From Kiloniellales bacterium (lineage in GTDB: Bacteria; Pseudomonadota; Alphaproteobacteria; Kiloniellales; JAKSDN01), in assembly GCA_022360075.1 (NCBI GenBank), contig JAKSDN010000191.1, positions 1 through 6,370 on the forward strand: a DNA stretch of 6,370 nt, in the 5' to 3' direction. Shown here one piece after another: positions 1 through 6,369 of this stretch; positions within the stretch are counted from its first letter, which is position 1; every line of letters starts with the position of its first letter. Made by a program: the position numbers and the translations under genes. The notes beneath the pieces are model-generated. The model saw only the letters and a program-made list of their open reading frames with translations. It was not told the origin of the DNA and ran no database searches.

Positions 1-695
1 AGGGAGATCTTGACGCCGTCGATCTTCGCGCTGTGCGCTTCGAGGATTTCCAGGCAGGTCTCCATGGCCTGCCAGTGGTCGCCGCTGCCCCAATAGCCCT
101 CCAAGGCCGGGTCGAACATCTCGCCCAGCCAGTGGATGATTACCGGCTCGCGCACCTGCTCCAGGATGCGTCCGTAGACCCGGGCGTAGTCGTCGGGTCC
201 TTTGGCGCAGGCGGCGAGCGCCCGGCTCGCCATGAGGATGATGCGACCGCCGGCGGCTTCGACCGCGCTGACCTGTTCCTCGTAGGCTGCGATCACCCGA
301 TCGAGCGTGAGGTTGGGATCGGGTGCGAGGTGATCGGTGCCGGCGCCACAGGCGATCACCGCGCCGGGCACGTCGCGTGCCGCCGCGACCGAGCGGCGCA
401 CGAGCTCGAGCGCGCCGGTCCAGTCGAGCCCCATGCCGCGCTGCGCCGTGTCCATGGCTTCCGCAACGCCGAGTCCGAGCTGCCAAAGATAGTGGCGATA
501 GGCCAGCGTCCGCTCCCAGTCGATGGCCGGCTCGAGCCATGGATCGACGTCGGCCAGGGGATCGGCGACGACGTGCGCTGCGGCCAGGGCGACGCGGTTG
601 AAGGCGCCGTTCCTGCGGCTCTCGAAATCGCGCGGCGGGGAGGTCTCGAAGGGCTCGAGCGCGCCGTCTGAGGTGGGTAGCGAGATCACCGGCAT
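1..695 (-). CDS. DUF993 family protein (dihydrodipicolinate synthase-like TIM barrel), 3' end missing
   Basis: Reading the minus strand from an ATG at 693-695 gives an uninterrupted frame of 231 codons that runs off the left edge, so the C-terminal part is not in the window. It begins MPVISLPTSDGALEPFE. Recognisable blocks are FNRVALAAAHVVADPLADVDPWLEP (about residues 32-56, given here by its key words FNR, HVVADP, DPWLEP), a W-rich helix at 60-74, GAGTDHL at 117-123 and IIHWLGEMFDPALEGYW at about 186-202. The visible part ends DGVKIS (226-231); K229 is in the place expected for the Schiff-base lysine of the DapA/aldolase superfamily. These features match DUF993, whose members are usually about 380-390 residues and have no firmly assigned reaction. 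A class I aldolase or lyase acting on a keto acid or keto sugar is inference. The start lies 3 bp past the oxidoreductase stop, with GGAG nine bases upstream, so translation is probably coupled. Family call is from memory of the motif pattern. Confidence 0.85.
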   Translation of the reverse strand, partial: MPVISLPTSDGALEPFETSPPRDFESRRNGAFNRVALAAAHVVADPLADVDPWLEPAIDWERTLAYRHYLWQLGLGVAEAMDTAQRGMGLDWTGALELVRRSVAAARDVPGAVIACGAGTDHLAPDPNLTLDRVIAAYEEQVSAVEAAGGRIILMASRALAACAKGPDDYARVYGRILEQVREPVIIHWLGEMFDPALEGYWGSGDHWQAMETCLEILEAHSAKIDGVKIS

Positions 696-698
696 GGC

Positions 699-1850
699 TC
701 AGATCTCCAGCGGCTCGACGTCGATCCAGCGTCGCTCGGCCCAGCTCTTCAGGCCGAGCTCGGCGAGCTGCACGCCCTTGGCGCCCTCGCCCAGGTCCCA
801 AGGAAAGGGCGCATCCTCCTCCAGGTGGCGGATGAAGGCCTCCCACTGCGTCTTGAAGCCGTTATCGTAGTCCCGGTTGTCCGGCACCTCTTGCCAATCG
901 GCGAAGAAGTCGATGGCCTGGGCCTGATCGGGGTTCCAGACCGGCTTCGGCGTGTTGGCGCGGTGCTGGCTCCAGCAGCGGGTCAGCCCGGCGACGGCCG
1001 AGCCGTGGGTGCCGTCGACCTGAAACGTCACCAGGTCGTCGCGCCGCACGCGCACGGTCCAGGCGCTGTTGATGTGCGCGATCACGCCGCCCTCGAGCTG
1101 GAAGGTGGCGTAGGCCGCGTCGTCGCTGTCGGCCTCGTAGGGCGCGCCGTTCTCGTCCCAGCGCTGCGGGATGTGGGTCGCGCCCAGGCAGCTCACGGAC
1201 TGCACCGCGCCGAAGAGGTTGTCGAGCACGTAGCGCCAGTGGCAGAGCATGTCGAGGATGATGCCCCCGCCATCGGCTTTGCGATAGTTCCAGCTCGGCC
1301 GCTGCGCCGGCTGCCAGTCGCCCTCGAAGACCCAATAGCCGAACTCGCCGCGCACCGACAGGAGGCGGCCGAAGAAGTCGCCGTCGATCAGCGACTTGAG
1401 CTTCAGCAAGCCGGGCAGGAAGAGCTTGTCCTGCACGACGCCGTGCTTGACGCCGGCCTTCCGGGCGAGACGGGCCACTTCGACGGCATCCTCCAGCGAG
1501 TCGGCGACCGGCTTCTCGCAATAGAGATCCTTGCCGGCGGCGATCGCGCGCTTGAGCAGTCCGGCGCGCTGTTGGGTCGTGGCCGCGTCGAAGAACAGCG
1601 TGTCGTCGGCGCTGGCCAGCGCCGCGTCGAGATCAGTCGTCCAGCGGGCGATGCCCTGCTGCTCGGCGAGCCGGCTGAGCTTCTCCTCGTTGCGGCCGAC
1701 CAGGATCGGGTCGGGCATGACCCGGTCGCCGTTCGACAGCGCCACGCCGCCCTGGGCGCGGATCGCCACGATCGAGCGAATCAGATGCTGGTTCATCCCC
1801 ATGCGGCCGGTCACGCCGTTCATGATCAGTCCGAGCCGACGTTCGGCCAT
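699..1850 (-). CDS. Gfo/Idh/MocA family NAD(P)-dependent oxidoreductase
   Basis: This 383-residue protein has the family layout: an N-terminal Rossmann domain (about 1-120) and a C-terminal alpha/beta substrate domain. Visible family marks are the nucleotide loop NGVTGRMG (11-18), the EKPVA motif (112-116) whose lysine is catalytic in the family, a GGG turn (194-196), and D200 and H204 in LDMLCHW, equivalent to the usual catalytic Asp/His pair. Members oxidise or reduce sugars, inositols and related polyols; the substrate here cannot be read. The dinucleotide loop is closer to the DapB-style GxxGxxG than to the commoner GxGxxG. No signal peptide or membrane segment is seen, so it is cytoplasmic. 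The ATG at 1848-1850 is preceded by GGAG with a six-base spacer, overlapping the end of the ATPase gene. It lies between the ABC ATPase (3 bp upstream) and the DUF993 gene (3 bp downstream), so it is the middle gene of a tight operon. Confidence 0.93.
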   Translation of the reverse strand: MAERRLGLIMNGVTGRMGMNQHLIRSIVAIRAQGGVALSNGDRVMPDPILVGRNEEKLSRLAEQQGIARWTTDLDAALASADDTLFFDAATTQQRAGLLKRAIAAGKDLYCEKPVADSLEDAVEVARLARKAGVKHGVVQDKLFLPGLLKLKSLIDGDFFGRLLSVRGEFGYWVFEGDWQPAQRPSWNYRKADGGGIILDMLCHWRYVLDNLFGAVQSVSCLGATHIPQRWDENGAPYEADSDDAAYATFQLEGGVIAHINSAWTVRVRRDDLVTFQVDGTHGSAVAGLTRCWSQHRANTPKPVWNPDQAQAIDFFADWQEVPDNRDYDNGFKTQWEAFIRHLEEDAPFPWDLGEGAKGVQLAELGLKSWAERRWIDVEPLEI

Positions 1851-1853
1851 TGC

Positions 1854-2630
1854 CTACTCCATGCCCAATAGCTGATAGATGCGCCGCGTATAGTCGCCGA
1901 AGACTTCGCTGGTCTTCTGGTCGAGACGCCTGGGATAGGCCAGATCGATCGAGAAGTAGTCCGCCATGCGCGCCGGGCCCGCCGTCAGCACGGCACAGTG
2001 CGAGCCGAGCAGCACAGCCTCCTGGATCGAGTGGGTGACGAAGACGATGGTCTTCTTGCTCTCCGACCAGATGCGCAGCAGCTCCAGGTTCATCTTCTCG
2101 CGGGTGAGGGCGTCCAAGGCGCCGAAGGGCTCGTCCATCAAGATCAGCTTCGGGTCGTGCACCAGCGAGCGGGCGATGGCGGCGCGCTGCTGCATGCCGC
2201 CGGAGAGCTCGTAGGGATAGCTCTGCTCGAAGCCGTCGAGCCCGACCATGGCGAGCAGCGCGCGCGCCCGTTCGCGGCTCTCGCCGCGCGGCAGGCCGAG
2301 GATCTCGGCCGGCAGCAGCACGTTGTCGAGGATGCGCCGCCACTTCAGCAGCAGCGACTGCTGGAACACCATGCCGATGTCGCGCTCTGGATTGAAAGGG
2401 GTTGCGTCGTTGCCGATCCGCACCTCGCCGCCGTCGTGCGGATGCAGGCCGGCCAGGATCTTCAGGACCGTGGTCTTGCCGCAGCCCGAGGGCCCGACCA
2501 GCGAGACCAGCTCGCCGGCCTGGATGTCGAGCGTCACGTCCGAGACCGCGAGGAAGTCCTCGCCGCGGCCGCGATAGACCTTGCGGACGTTCTCCAGGTG
2601 GATGAAGGGCGTGCGCGCGCGCTCCGCCAT
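1854..2630 (-). CDS. ABC transporter ATP-binding protein, NitT/TauT (nitrate/sulfonate/taurine) type
   Basis: A 258-residue nucleotide-binding subunit of an import system, complete in all motifs: Walker A GPSGCGKTT (46-54), Q-loop FQQ (89-91), signature LSGGMQQR (142-149), Walker B LILMDEP (162-168) with catalytic E167, D-loop ALDALT (171-176) and H-loop H200. The phrases MVFQQSLLLKWRRILDNV and the short C-terminus without a regulatory domain are typical of the SsuB/TauB/NrtD group that serves small organic anions, pyrimidines and similar solutes. No permease or binding protein of this class is in the window, so its partners must be elsewhere, possibly past the left edge. The ATG at 2628-2630 was chosen because the protein then begins as relatives do (MAERARTPFIHLENV). 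An in-frame TTG at 2691-2693 would add 21 residues and does have GAGG five bases upstream, whereas the ATG has no clear ribosome-binding site, so the longer form is a real alternative. First gene of the operon with the oxidoreductase and DUF993 genes. Confidence 0.93.
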   Translation of the reverse strand: MAERARTPFIHLENVRKVYRGRGEDFLAVSDVTLDIQAGELVSLVGPSGCGKTTVLKILAGLHPHDGGEVRIGNDATPFNPERDIGMVFQQSLLLKWRRILDNVLLPAEILGLPRGESRERARALLAMVGLDGFEQSYPYELSGGMQQRAAIARSLVHDPKLILMDEPFGALDALTREKMNLELLRIWSESKKTIVFVTHSIQEAVLLGSHCAVLTAGPARMADYFSIDLAYPRRLDQKTSEVFGDYTRRIYQLLGME

Positions 2631-2774
2631 CCCGACAACTGGACTCGGCGCGGCTTGCGAATCGCCAGGGGATCCCGTTGCACCGCCGATCAAGAAGACC
2701 TCGCCCCTTGCCGTCTCGCCATACCCGCAAAGCGCCTCAGCCGTCCCTATTGAAATGGGAACAGCGGCATCGCT

Positions 2775-2804
2775 AGCTTAGTAACCGGATGGTTACTTAG
2801 TCAA
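2775..2804 (-). promoter_or_regulatory. Candidate promoter of the ABC ATPase/oxidoreductase/DUF993 operon
   Basis: On the minus strand TTGACT (2804-2799) matches five of six bases of the sigma-70-type -35 box. The best -10 candidate at an 18-base spacing is TAAGCT (2780-2775), which is weak (three of six). Transcription would start near 2768, leaving a leader of about 75 bases to the TTG or about 140 bases to the ATG of the ATPase gene. The argument rests mainly on the -35 box and on its overlap with the palindrome; the -10 is poor, so the exact start is uncertain. Confidence 0.35.
2777..2800. promoter_or_regulatory. 24-bp near-perfect palindrome, candidate operator
   Basis: Arms CTTAGTAACC (2777-2786) and GGTTACTTAG (2791-2800) are separated by GGAT and pair at 9 of 10 positions; the only mismatch is T2779 against T2798. 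The inner GTAACC/GGTTAC pairs are perfect. Size and symmetry fit a dimeric repressor of TetR or a similar family. It overlaps the candidate -35 box of the ATPase operon and fills the -35/-10 spacer, the usual place for repression. No regulator gene is in the window to assign it to. It is too A/T-containing and has too short a stem for a convincing terminator, and no T-tract follows on either strand. Confidence 0.5.
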
Positions 2805-3020
2805 TCTGAGAAATCCTCCCCATGCTCACGGATCAAGCCGGAGATCCCAACAGGCCGGGCATCGCATCGCCGACGGGCCGCGGGCTCGTGACGAAGCTCG
2901 GGTGCCGCCCAACGAGCGCTCACGCGAGCGTGGCCTAGGTTGGATCGTGCCGGATCTCATGGCCGAGACCTCGCCATCACCGCGCAGGGCGGCAAGATCG
3001 ACCAGAAGCTCGACGCCGCG

Positions 3021-3146
3021 GCGGTCTTCAGCAACGAGCTCAACGCCAAAGGCAAAAAGAGGAAGTTCGCGCTAACTGCCGCCATGCGAAAGCTCCTCCT
3101 CAAAGTCATTGCCCGCGATGCCAGGCCCTGGTCTTGCCCCGACTAG
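3021..3146 (+). pseudogene. IS110-family transposase remnant (C-terminal end only)
   Basis: In the plus frame ending at the TAG 3144-3146, about 42 residues resemble the C-terminal end of IS110-family (DEDD) transposases: VFSNELNAKGKKRKFALTAA (start at 3024), MRKLL, then a short helix and ARDARPW before the stop. Intact relatives carry the same order: a bulky residue with ..L..KGK..K.ALTA.MRKLL..., then a D-R-W close to the stop. Intact proteins are about 300-400 residues; the catalytic DEDD domain and the helix-hairpin region are absent. The frame stays open back to an ATG at 2940, but residues before about 3021 do not look like the family, so that ATG is not a credible start. The stretch is rich in AAA/AAG codons compared with its neighbours, which fits foreign origin. 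Non-functional relic of an insertion between the two operons. The family assignment is by motif memory over a short stretch. Confidence 0.6.
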
Positions 3147-3171
3147 AAAAAGCTCGAAAACAGTTGCTTAC

Positions 3172-3207
3172 CTAACCTCTCCCGCCACTGGGCGGAGCTG
3201 GGTGAGG
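3172..3207. repeat. GC-rich imperfect hairpin, REP-like repeat or terminator after the dehydrogenase gene
   Basis: CCGCC (3182-3186) and GGCGG (3191-3195) form a perfect core around the loop ACTG. The stem can be extended with bulges on both sides (CCTAACCTCT left, AGCTGGGTGAGG right). The wording CCTCTCCCGCC...GGCGG...GGTGAGG resembles dispersed palindromes that recur in intergenic DNA of high-GC proteobacteria. It lies about 30 bases beyond the stop of the dehydrogenase gene (minus strand) and about 25 bases beyond the transposase remnant stop (plus strand), so it could terminate either transcript. There is no strong T-run, so a classical intrinsic terminator is uncertain. Confidence 0.4.
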
Positions 3208-3235
3208 GGGAATCGCGAGGTGTTCGAAGAAGGGT

Positions 3236-4564
3236 TCAGCCTCCTCCCCGCGCCTTAACCCTCGTCCCTGATATCGCATTGGCGTGCCCGTCAAAGCCTT
3301 CGTACACGGCCAGCCGGTGCGCCTGCTCCGCCAGCGGGCCATAGCCCTCGCGCGTCACGTAGCCGATCGAGGTGCGCTTCAGGTAGTCGAGCACGCCGAG
3401 CGGCGAGGCGGTGCGGGCGGCGCGCGAGGTCGGCAGCACGGCGTTGGGGCCGAGCACGAAGTTGCCGAGCGTCACCGGCGTGTGCTCGCCGATCAGGATC
3501 TCGCCGGCGTGGCGCAGCGCGCCGAGGTGGGCGAAGGGATCGGCGCAGAGCAGCTCCAGGTGTTCCGGCGCGTAGTCGTTGACGAAGTCGATCGCCGCGG
3601 CGAAGTCGGCGGCGAGCACGATGCCGCCCTTCGAGCCGCCTAGCACGGTCGAGGAGAAGTCGACTCGGCCCTCGCCCATGTCGGCCCAGTAGTCGGGGAT
3701 CGCCTTGCGGGCTTCCTCGGCCACGGCCAGGCTGTTGGTCACCAGGAAGGCCGAGGAGTCGGGGCCGTGCTCGGACTCGATGATCAGGTCGAGGGCGGCG
3801 ATCTTCGGGTTGGCGGTCTCGTCGGCGAGGATGATCGACTCGCTGGGACCGGCCGGCAGGCCGGGGTCGATGTGGTCGGCGAGCAGGCGCTTGGCGGCCA
3901 GCACCCAGGGGCTGCCGGGTCCCACGATCTTGTCGCACTTGGGCACGGTCTCGGTGCCGAAGGCGACGGCCGCGACCGCCTGGGCGCCGCCGCACTTGTA
4001 GACCCGCTCGATGCCGGCGCTGCATGCCGCGACCAGGGTGGCGGCATCGATCTCGCCGTCGGGCCCGGGCGGGGTGACGATAATCGCCTCGGGCACGCCC
4101 GCGACCACGGCCGGCACCGCGGTCATGACCACGACGCTCGGAAAGGAGCCCTTGCCGCGCGGCACGTAGCAGGCGACCGAGGGGATCGGCGTGTGCTTCT
4201 CGCCGGCGAAGGCGCCGGGCCGCACCTCCTTCAGCCACATCTCCTCGGGCATCTGGGCCTGGTGGAAGCGGCGCACGCCGTCGACGGCGAACTCGATCGC
4301 CTCGATCACCTCCGGCTCGACATCGGCGAAGGCGCGCTCGAAGTCGGCGGGCGTGGCGGCAATCGCGCCGGGCTCGACCGGTGCCTTGTCGAGCTCGCGG
4401 GCGTAGCGGGCGAGCGCCCTATCACCTTCCCGGCGCACCGCCTCGATGATCGGCTGAACCTTTTCGATGAAGGGCGAGAGGTCGGCTTGCGTGCGGGTCA
4501 GCAGCGCGCCGCGCTCGGCCGCCGACAGGGTCGAGAGATCGTAGAAGCTGATGTCCCGGGTCAT
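3236..4564 (-). CDS. Histidinol dehydrogenase family protein (HisD-like, substrate probably not histidinol)
   Basis: The 442 residues match the usual HisD length and fold order. Family marks: [12 protein letters not shown] (132-143), a Rossmann-type part with [11 protein letters not shown] (189-199), VGPGSPWV (214-221), GLPAGPSES (235-243) and the catalytic pair E334-H335 in YAPEHLEL. Aligning by eye to E. coli HisD, zinc ligands His262 and His419 are kept (H266, H427) and Glu414 is kept (E422). Gln259 is replaced by E263 (IESEH instead of the usual SQAEH), Asp360 by N368 (LGNFV instead of GDY) and His367 by A375 (PNAVLPT instead of TNHVLPT). The enzyme is therefore probably an NAD-dependent, metal-assisted alcohol dehydrogenase of a HisD paralogue group; HpsN, which oxidises sulfopropanediol, is a known precedent for changed substrate. 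Pipelines would probably label it hisD. No histidine genes are nearby; it follows two PotB/PotC-type permeases with a 16-bp gap. The ATG at 4562-4564 has only a modest purine stretch upstream. Confidence 0.88.
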   Translation of the reverse strand: MTRDISFYDLSTLSAAERGALLTRTQADLSPFIEKVQPIIEAVRREGDRALARYARELDKAPVEPGAIAATPADFERAFADVEPEVIEAIEFAVDGVRRFHQAQMPEEMWLKEVRPGAFAGEKHTPIPSVACYVPRGKGSFPSVVVMTAVPAVVAGVPEAIIVTPPGPDGEIDAATLVAACSAGIERVYKCGGAQAVAAVAFGTETVPKCDKIVGPGSPWVLAAKRLLADHIDPGLPAGPSESIILADETANPKIAALDLIIESEHGPDSSAFLVTNSLAVAEEARKAIPDYWADMGEGRVDFSSTVLGGSKGGIVLAADFAAAIDFVNDYAPEHLELLCADPFAHLGALRHAGEILIGEHTPVTLGNFVLGPNAVLPTSRAARTASPLGVLDYLKRTSIGYVTREGYGPLAEQAHRLAVYEGFDGHANAISGTRVKARGGG

Positions 4565-4580
4565 GGCCTTGCCCGCTCCC

Positions 4581-5381
4581 TCACTTGGATTTCAGAAAGA
4601 TCTCCAGCCCGACGGCCCGGTCGAGCAGCCAGATCGCAAAGGCGGCGACCGCGATGTAGACCACGGAGACCGCAGCCAGGTCGGGCGTGATCACGCTGCG
4701 GATCGAATTGTAGATGCTGACCGGCAAGGTGACGATGCGCGCGTCGACCAGCAGCAGGCTCACGATGAACTCGTTGAAGGCGAGGATGAACATCAAGAGC
4801 CCGCCAGTGATGACGCCCGGCATGACCGCCGGCAGCGTGACGGTGAAGAAGGTCTGCAGCGGCGGCGCGCCGCAGTTGGCCGCGGCGTTCTCCAGATCCG
4901 GGTCGAGCGCGTTCACGCTGGCGCTGACCGCCCAGATCATGAAGGGCAGGTTGATCACGCATGTCGCCACGCCGACCGGCCAGAGCTGGCCCAGGATGCG
5001 CAGCTCGCCGAACAGCAGCATCAGGCCGATGCCCGAGGCGATGAGCGGGATCGTGAAGGGCAGCAGCAGGTAGATCTGCAAGCCGTGCAGAAAGGGAATG
5101 CGGTAGCGCAGCATGGCGATTGCCGCCAGGGTTCCGGCCGGCAGGCTGATCGCCGTGCAGACCAGCGCCACGTAGGCCGAGCGCAAGAAGGCGTCCTTGA
5201 AGGCCTCCATCTCGGCGAGCTCGGCATACCAGCGCAGCGAGAAGCCCTCGGGTGGGAAGGTCACCATCTCGCCGGTGGTGAAGGAGGCCATGAGCACGAT
5301 CAGTGTCGGCAGGCCGAGGATCAGCAGGTCGAACCAGACGATGGTCCAGAACACCAGGCGTTTCGAGCGGCTGCCGGTCAT
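4581..5381 (-). CDS. ABC transporter permease, spermidine/putrescine PotC type
   Basis: A 266-residue inner-membrane permease with about six hydrophobic segments (roughly 12-34, 66-90, 103-125, 136-155, 190-212 and 236-254). The cytoplasmic EAA loop that docks the ATPase is clear at about 160-190: DPDLENAAANCGAPP, then LPAVMPG. The early LPTLIVLMASFTTGE and the later FILAFNEFIVSLLL (NEF motif) are typical of the PotC/YdcV side of the polyamine/iron/thiamine-type import family. Such permeases pair with a PotB-type partner, which is the gene 40 bp upstream. The start ATG at 5379-5381 is preceded by GAGG with a six-base spacer. The stop is 16 bp from the dehydrogenase start, so transporter and enzyme are probably one transcript. 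The family covers polyamines, amino acids, opine-like and other small organic solutes, so polyamine as the actual cargo is not established. Confidence 0.93.
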   Translation of the reverse strand: MTGSRSKRLVFWTIVWFDLLILGLPTLIVLMASFTTGEMVTFPPEGFSLRWYAELAEMEAFKDAFLRSAYVALVCTAISLPAGTLAAIAMLRYRIPFLHGLQIYLLLPFTIPLIASGIGLMLLFGELRILGQLWPVGVATCVINLPFMIWAVSASVNALDPDLENAAANCGAPPLQTFFTVTLPAVMPGVITGGLLMFILAFNEFIVSLLLVDARIVTLPVSIYNSIRSVITPDLAAVSVVYIAVAAFAIWLLDRAVGLEIFLKSK

Positions 5382-5421
5382 GGATGGCCTCGGCTTTGGG
5401 GAGTGGGAACTTCGCGCGCCA

Positions 5422-6369
5422 TCACCCCTCCGTCCGCGCGACGAAGCTGAGCGTGCCGGCGCCGAGCAGGGTGAAGATCAGAGCGACCAGGCTGCTGCCG
5501 AGCGCGACCAGGACGATGGCGAGCGCCGAGCCCAGGCCGGCATCGGAGATCTGGAAGAAGCCGTCGTAGATCGCATTGGCGATGAAGTCGATGGTGCCGC
5601 CGCCCAGGATCTCGGGCATCGCGAAGTCGGTCACGGTCAGCGTGAAGACCACGACCGAGGCGCCGACCAGACCCGGCTTGGCCATCGGCAGGACGACGTG
5701 CCAGAGCGTACGCGGCCAGTTCGCGCCCAGCCCGTCGGAGGCGAGCTCGACCTCCTCGGGGATCGCGGTCAGCGAGGGTGCGAGCATCAGCACGGCGAAG
5801 GGCAGCATGTACTGCACCAGGCCCAGCAGAACGGCCTGGTAGTTGTAGATCAGATCGAACGGCCCAAGCCCGAGCAGGGCGAAGCCCTGGTTCACCAGGC
5901 CTTGCTTGCCGAGGATGATCAGCCAGCCGTAGGCGCGCACCACCTGGCCGATGAAGAACGGCAGGAAGAGGCTGACCAGCAGCAGCTTGCGGGTCAGCCG
6001 CGAGGGCGTGCGCACCATGACGTAGGCGTAGGGAAAGGCGAGCGCGAGCGTGATCAGCGTGACGATCACCGCAGCCGCGACGCTGCGCAGGATGATGTCC
6101 TGATAGACGCTCTTCTGAAGGATGGTCAGATAGTTGACCAGCGTGTAGTGCTCGGAGAGCCGGTAGGTCGAGGTGTCGAGCTCGCGAAAACTGTCGTCGC
6201 CGATGTAGACGAGGCCGATGGCGAGAAGGCCGACCAGCAGCACCGCCGGCGCCAGCAGCAGATAGCGCGTGGCGGCCGAGAAGCGCGCGTTCCAGAGGCG
6301 GGCGACCAGGCTCTCCAGGCCGTCGAGCAGGCGCCAGGTGAGGGGCAGGGAAGCGCTGCGATCGGTCAT
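5422..6369 (-). CDS. ABC transporter permease, spermidine/putrescine PotB type
   Basis: A 315-residue inner-membrane permease. After a cytoplasmic N-terminus of about 35 residues come six hydrophobic segments (roughly 36-56, 93-118, 128-152, 175-198, 232-255 and 279-303). A periplasmic stretch with NYLTILQKSVY (79-89), LPFFIGQVVRAYGWL (136-150) and an EAA loop at about 204-232 (PEEVELASDGLGANWPRT, then LPMAKPG) are hallmarks of the PotB/PotH side of the family. It would form the heterodimeric channel with the PotC-type protein downstream. The frame opens with an ATG whose complement is 6367-6369, one base from the window end, so its ribosome-binding site is outside and a longer N-terminus cannot be excluded, although MTDRSASLPLTWR looks like a natural start. 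The ATPase and solute-binding protein of the system are expected upstream, past the right edge. Confidence 0.93.
   Translation of the reverse strand: MTDRSASLPLTWRLLDGLESLVARLWNARFSAATRYLLLAPAVLLVGLLAIGLVYIGDDSFRELDTSTYRLSEHYTLVNYLTILQKSVYQDIILRSVAAAVIVTLITLALAFPYAYVMVRTPSRLTRKLLLVSLFLPFFIGQVVRAYGWLIILGKQGLVNQGFALLGLGPFDLIYNYQAVLLGLVQYMLPFAVLMLAPSLTAIPEEVELASDGLGANWPRTLWHVVLPMAKPGLVGASVVVFTLTVTDFAMPEILGGGTIDFIANAIYDGFFQISDAGLGSALAIVLVALGSSLVALIFTLLGAGTLSFVARTEG

Larger units (their letters stand above)
2631..3235. other. Intergenic region of about 600 bp without an intact gene
   Basis: From right to left it holds the GC-rich hairpin (about 3172-3207), the IS110 transposase remnant (3021-3146), a stretch with nothing recognised (about 2821-3020), the palindrome with a -35 box (2777-2804) and the leader of the ATPase gene. 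Within the unassigned stretch a small perfect inverted repeat CACGC-GA-GCGTG sits at 2921-2932. A plus-strand frame of 38 codons from 2821 has no ribosome-binding site and no recognisable sequence. No tRNA or conserved RNA fold was seen. Confidence 0.6.

Noticed and set aside
33..671. 212-codon plus-strand frame at the left edge
   Set aside because: It is antisense to the DUF993 reading frame, which runs unbroken to the edge and carries family blocks.
825..1871. 348-codon plus-strand open frame opposite the oxidoreductase gene
   Set aside because: It mirrors the minus-strand gene in a GC-rich genome and has a low-complexity make-up of V, A, L, R, G and H without any domain. The opposite strand encodes a complete Gfo/Idh/MocA protein.
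1633..2730. 365-codon minus-strand frame spanning the ATPase and oxidoreductase genes
   Set aside because: It is an out-of-frame, arginine-rich shadow of two genes with complete family motifs.
2921..2932. Small inverted repeat CACGC-GA-GCGTG
   Set aside because: Only five paired bases per arm in GC-rich DNA, easily by chance, and not tied to any promoter or gene end.
2821..2937. 38-codon plus-strand frame starting ATGCTCACGGAT
   Set aside because: No ribosome-binding site, no recognisable sequence, and it ends before the IS remnant. A divergent regulator was considered, but no helix-turn-helix pattern is visible.
3767..4690. 307-codon plus-strand frame opposite the dehydrogenase gene
   Set aside because: Rich in G, D, R, H and A without recognisable motifs, and antisense to a clear HisD-family gene.
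4551..5450. 299-codon plus-strand frame opposite the PotC-type gene, rich in D, Q, H and R
   Set aside because: Its composition is what the complement of hydrophobic membrane-segment codons gives. The minus strand shows six membrane segments and an EAA loop.
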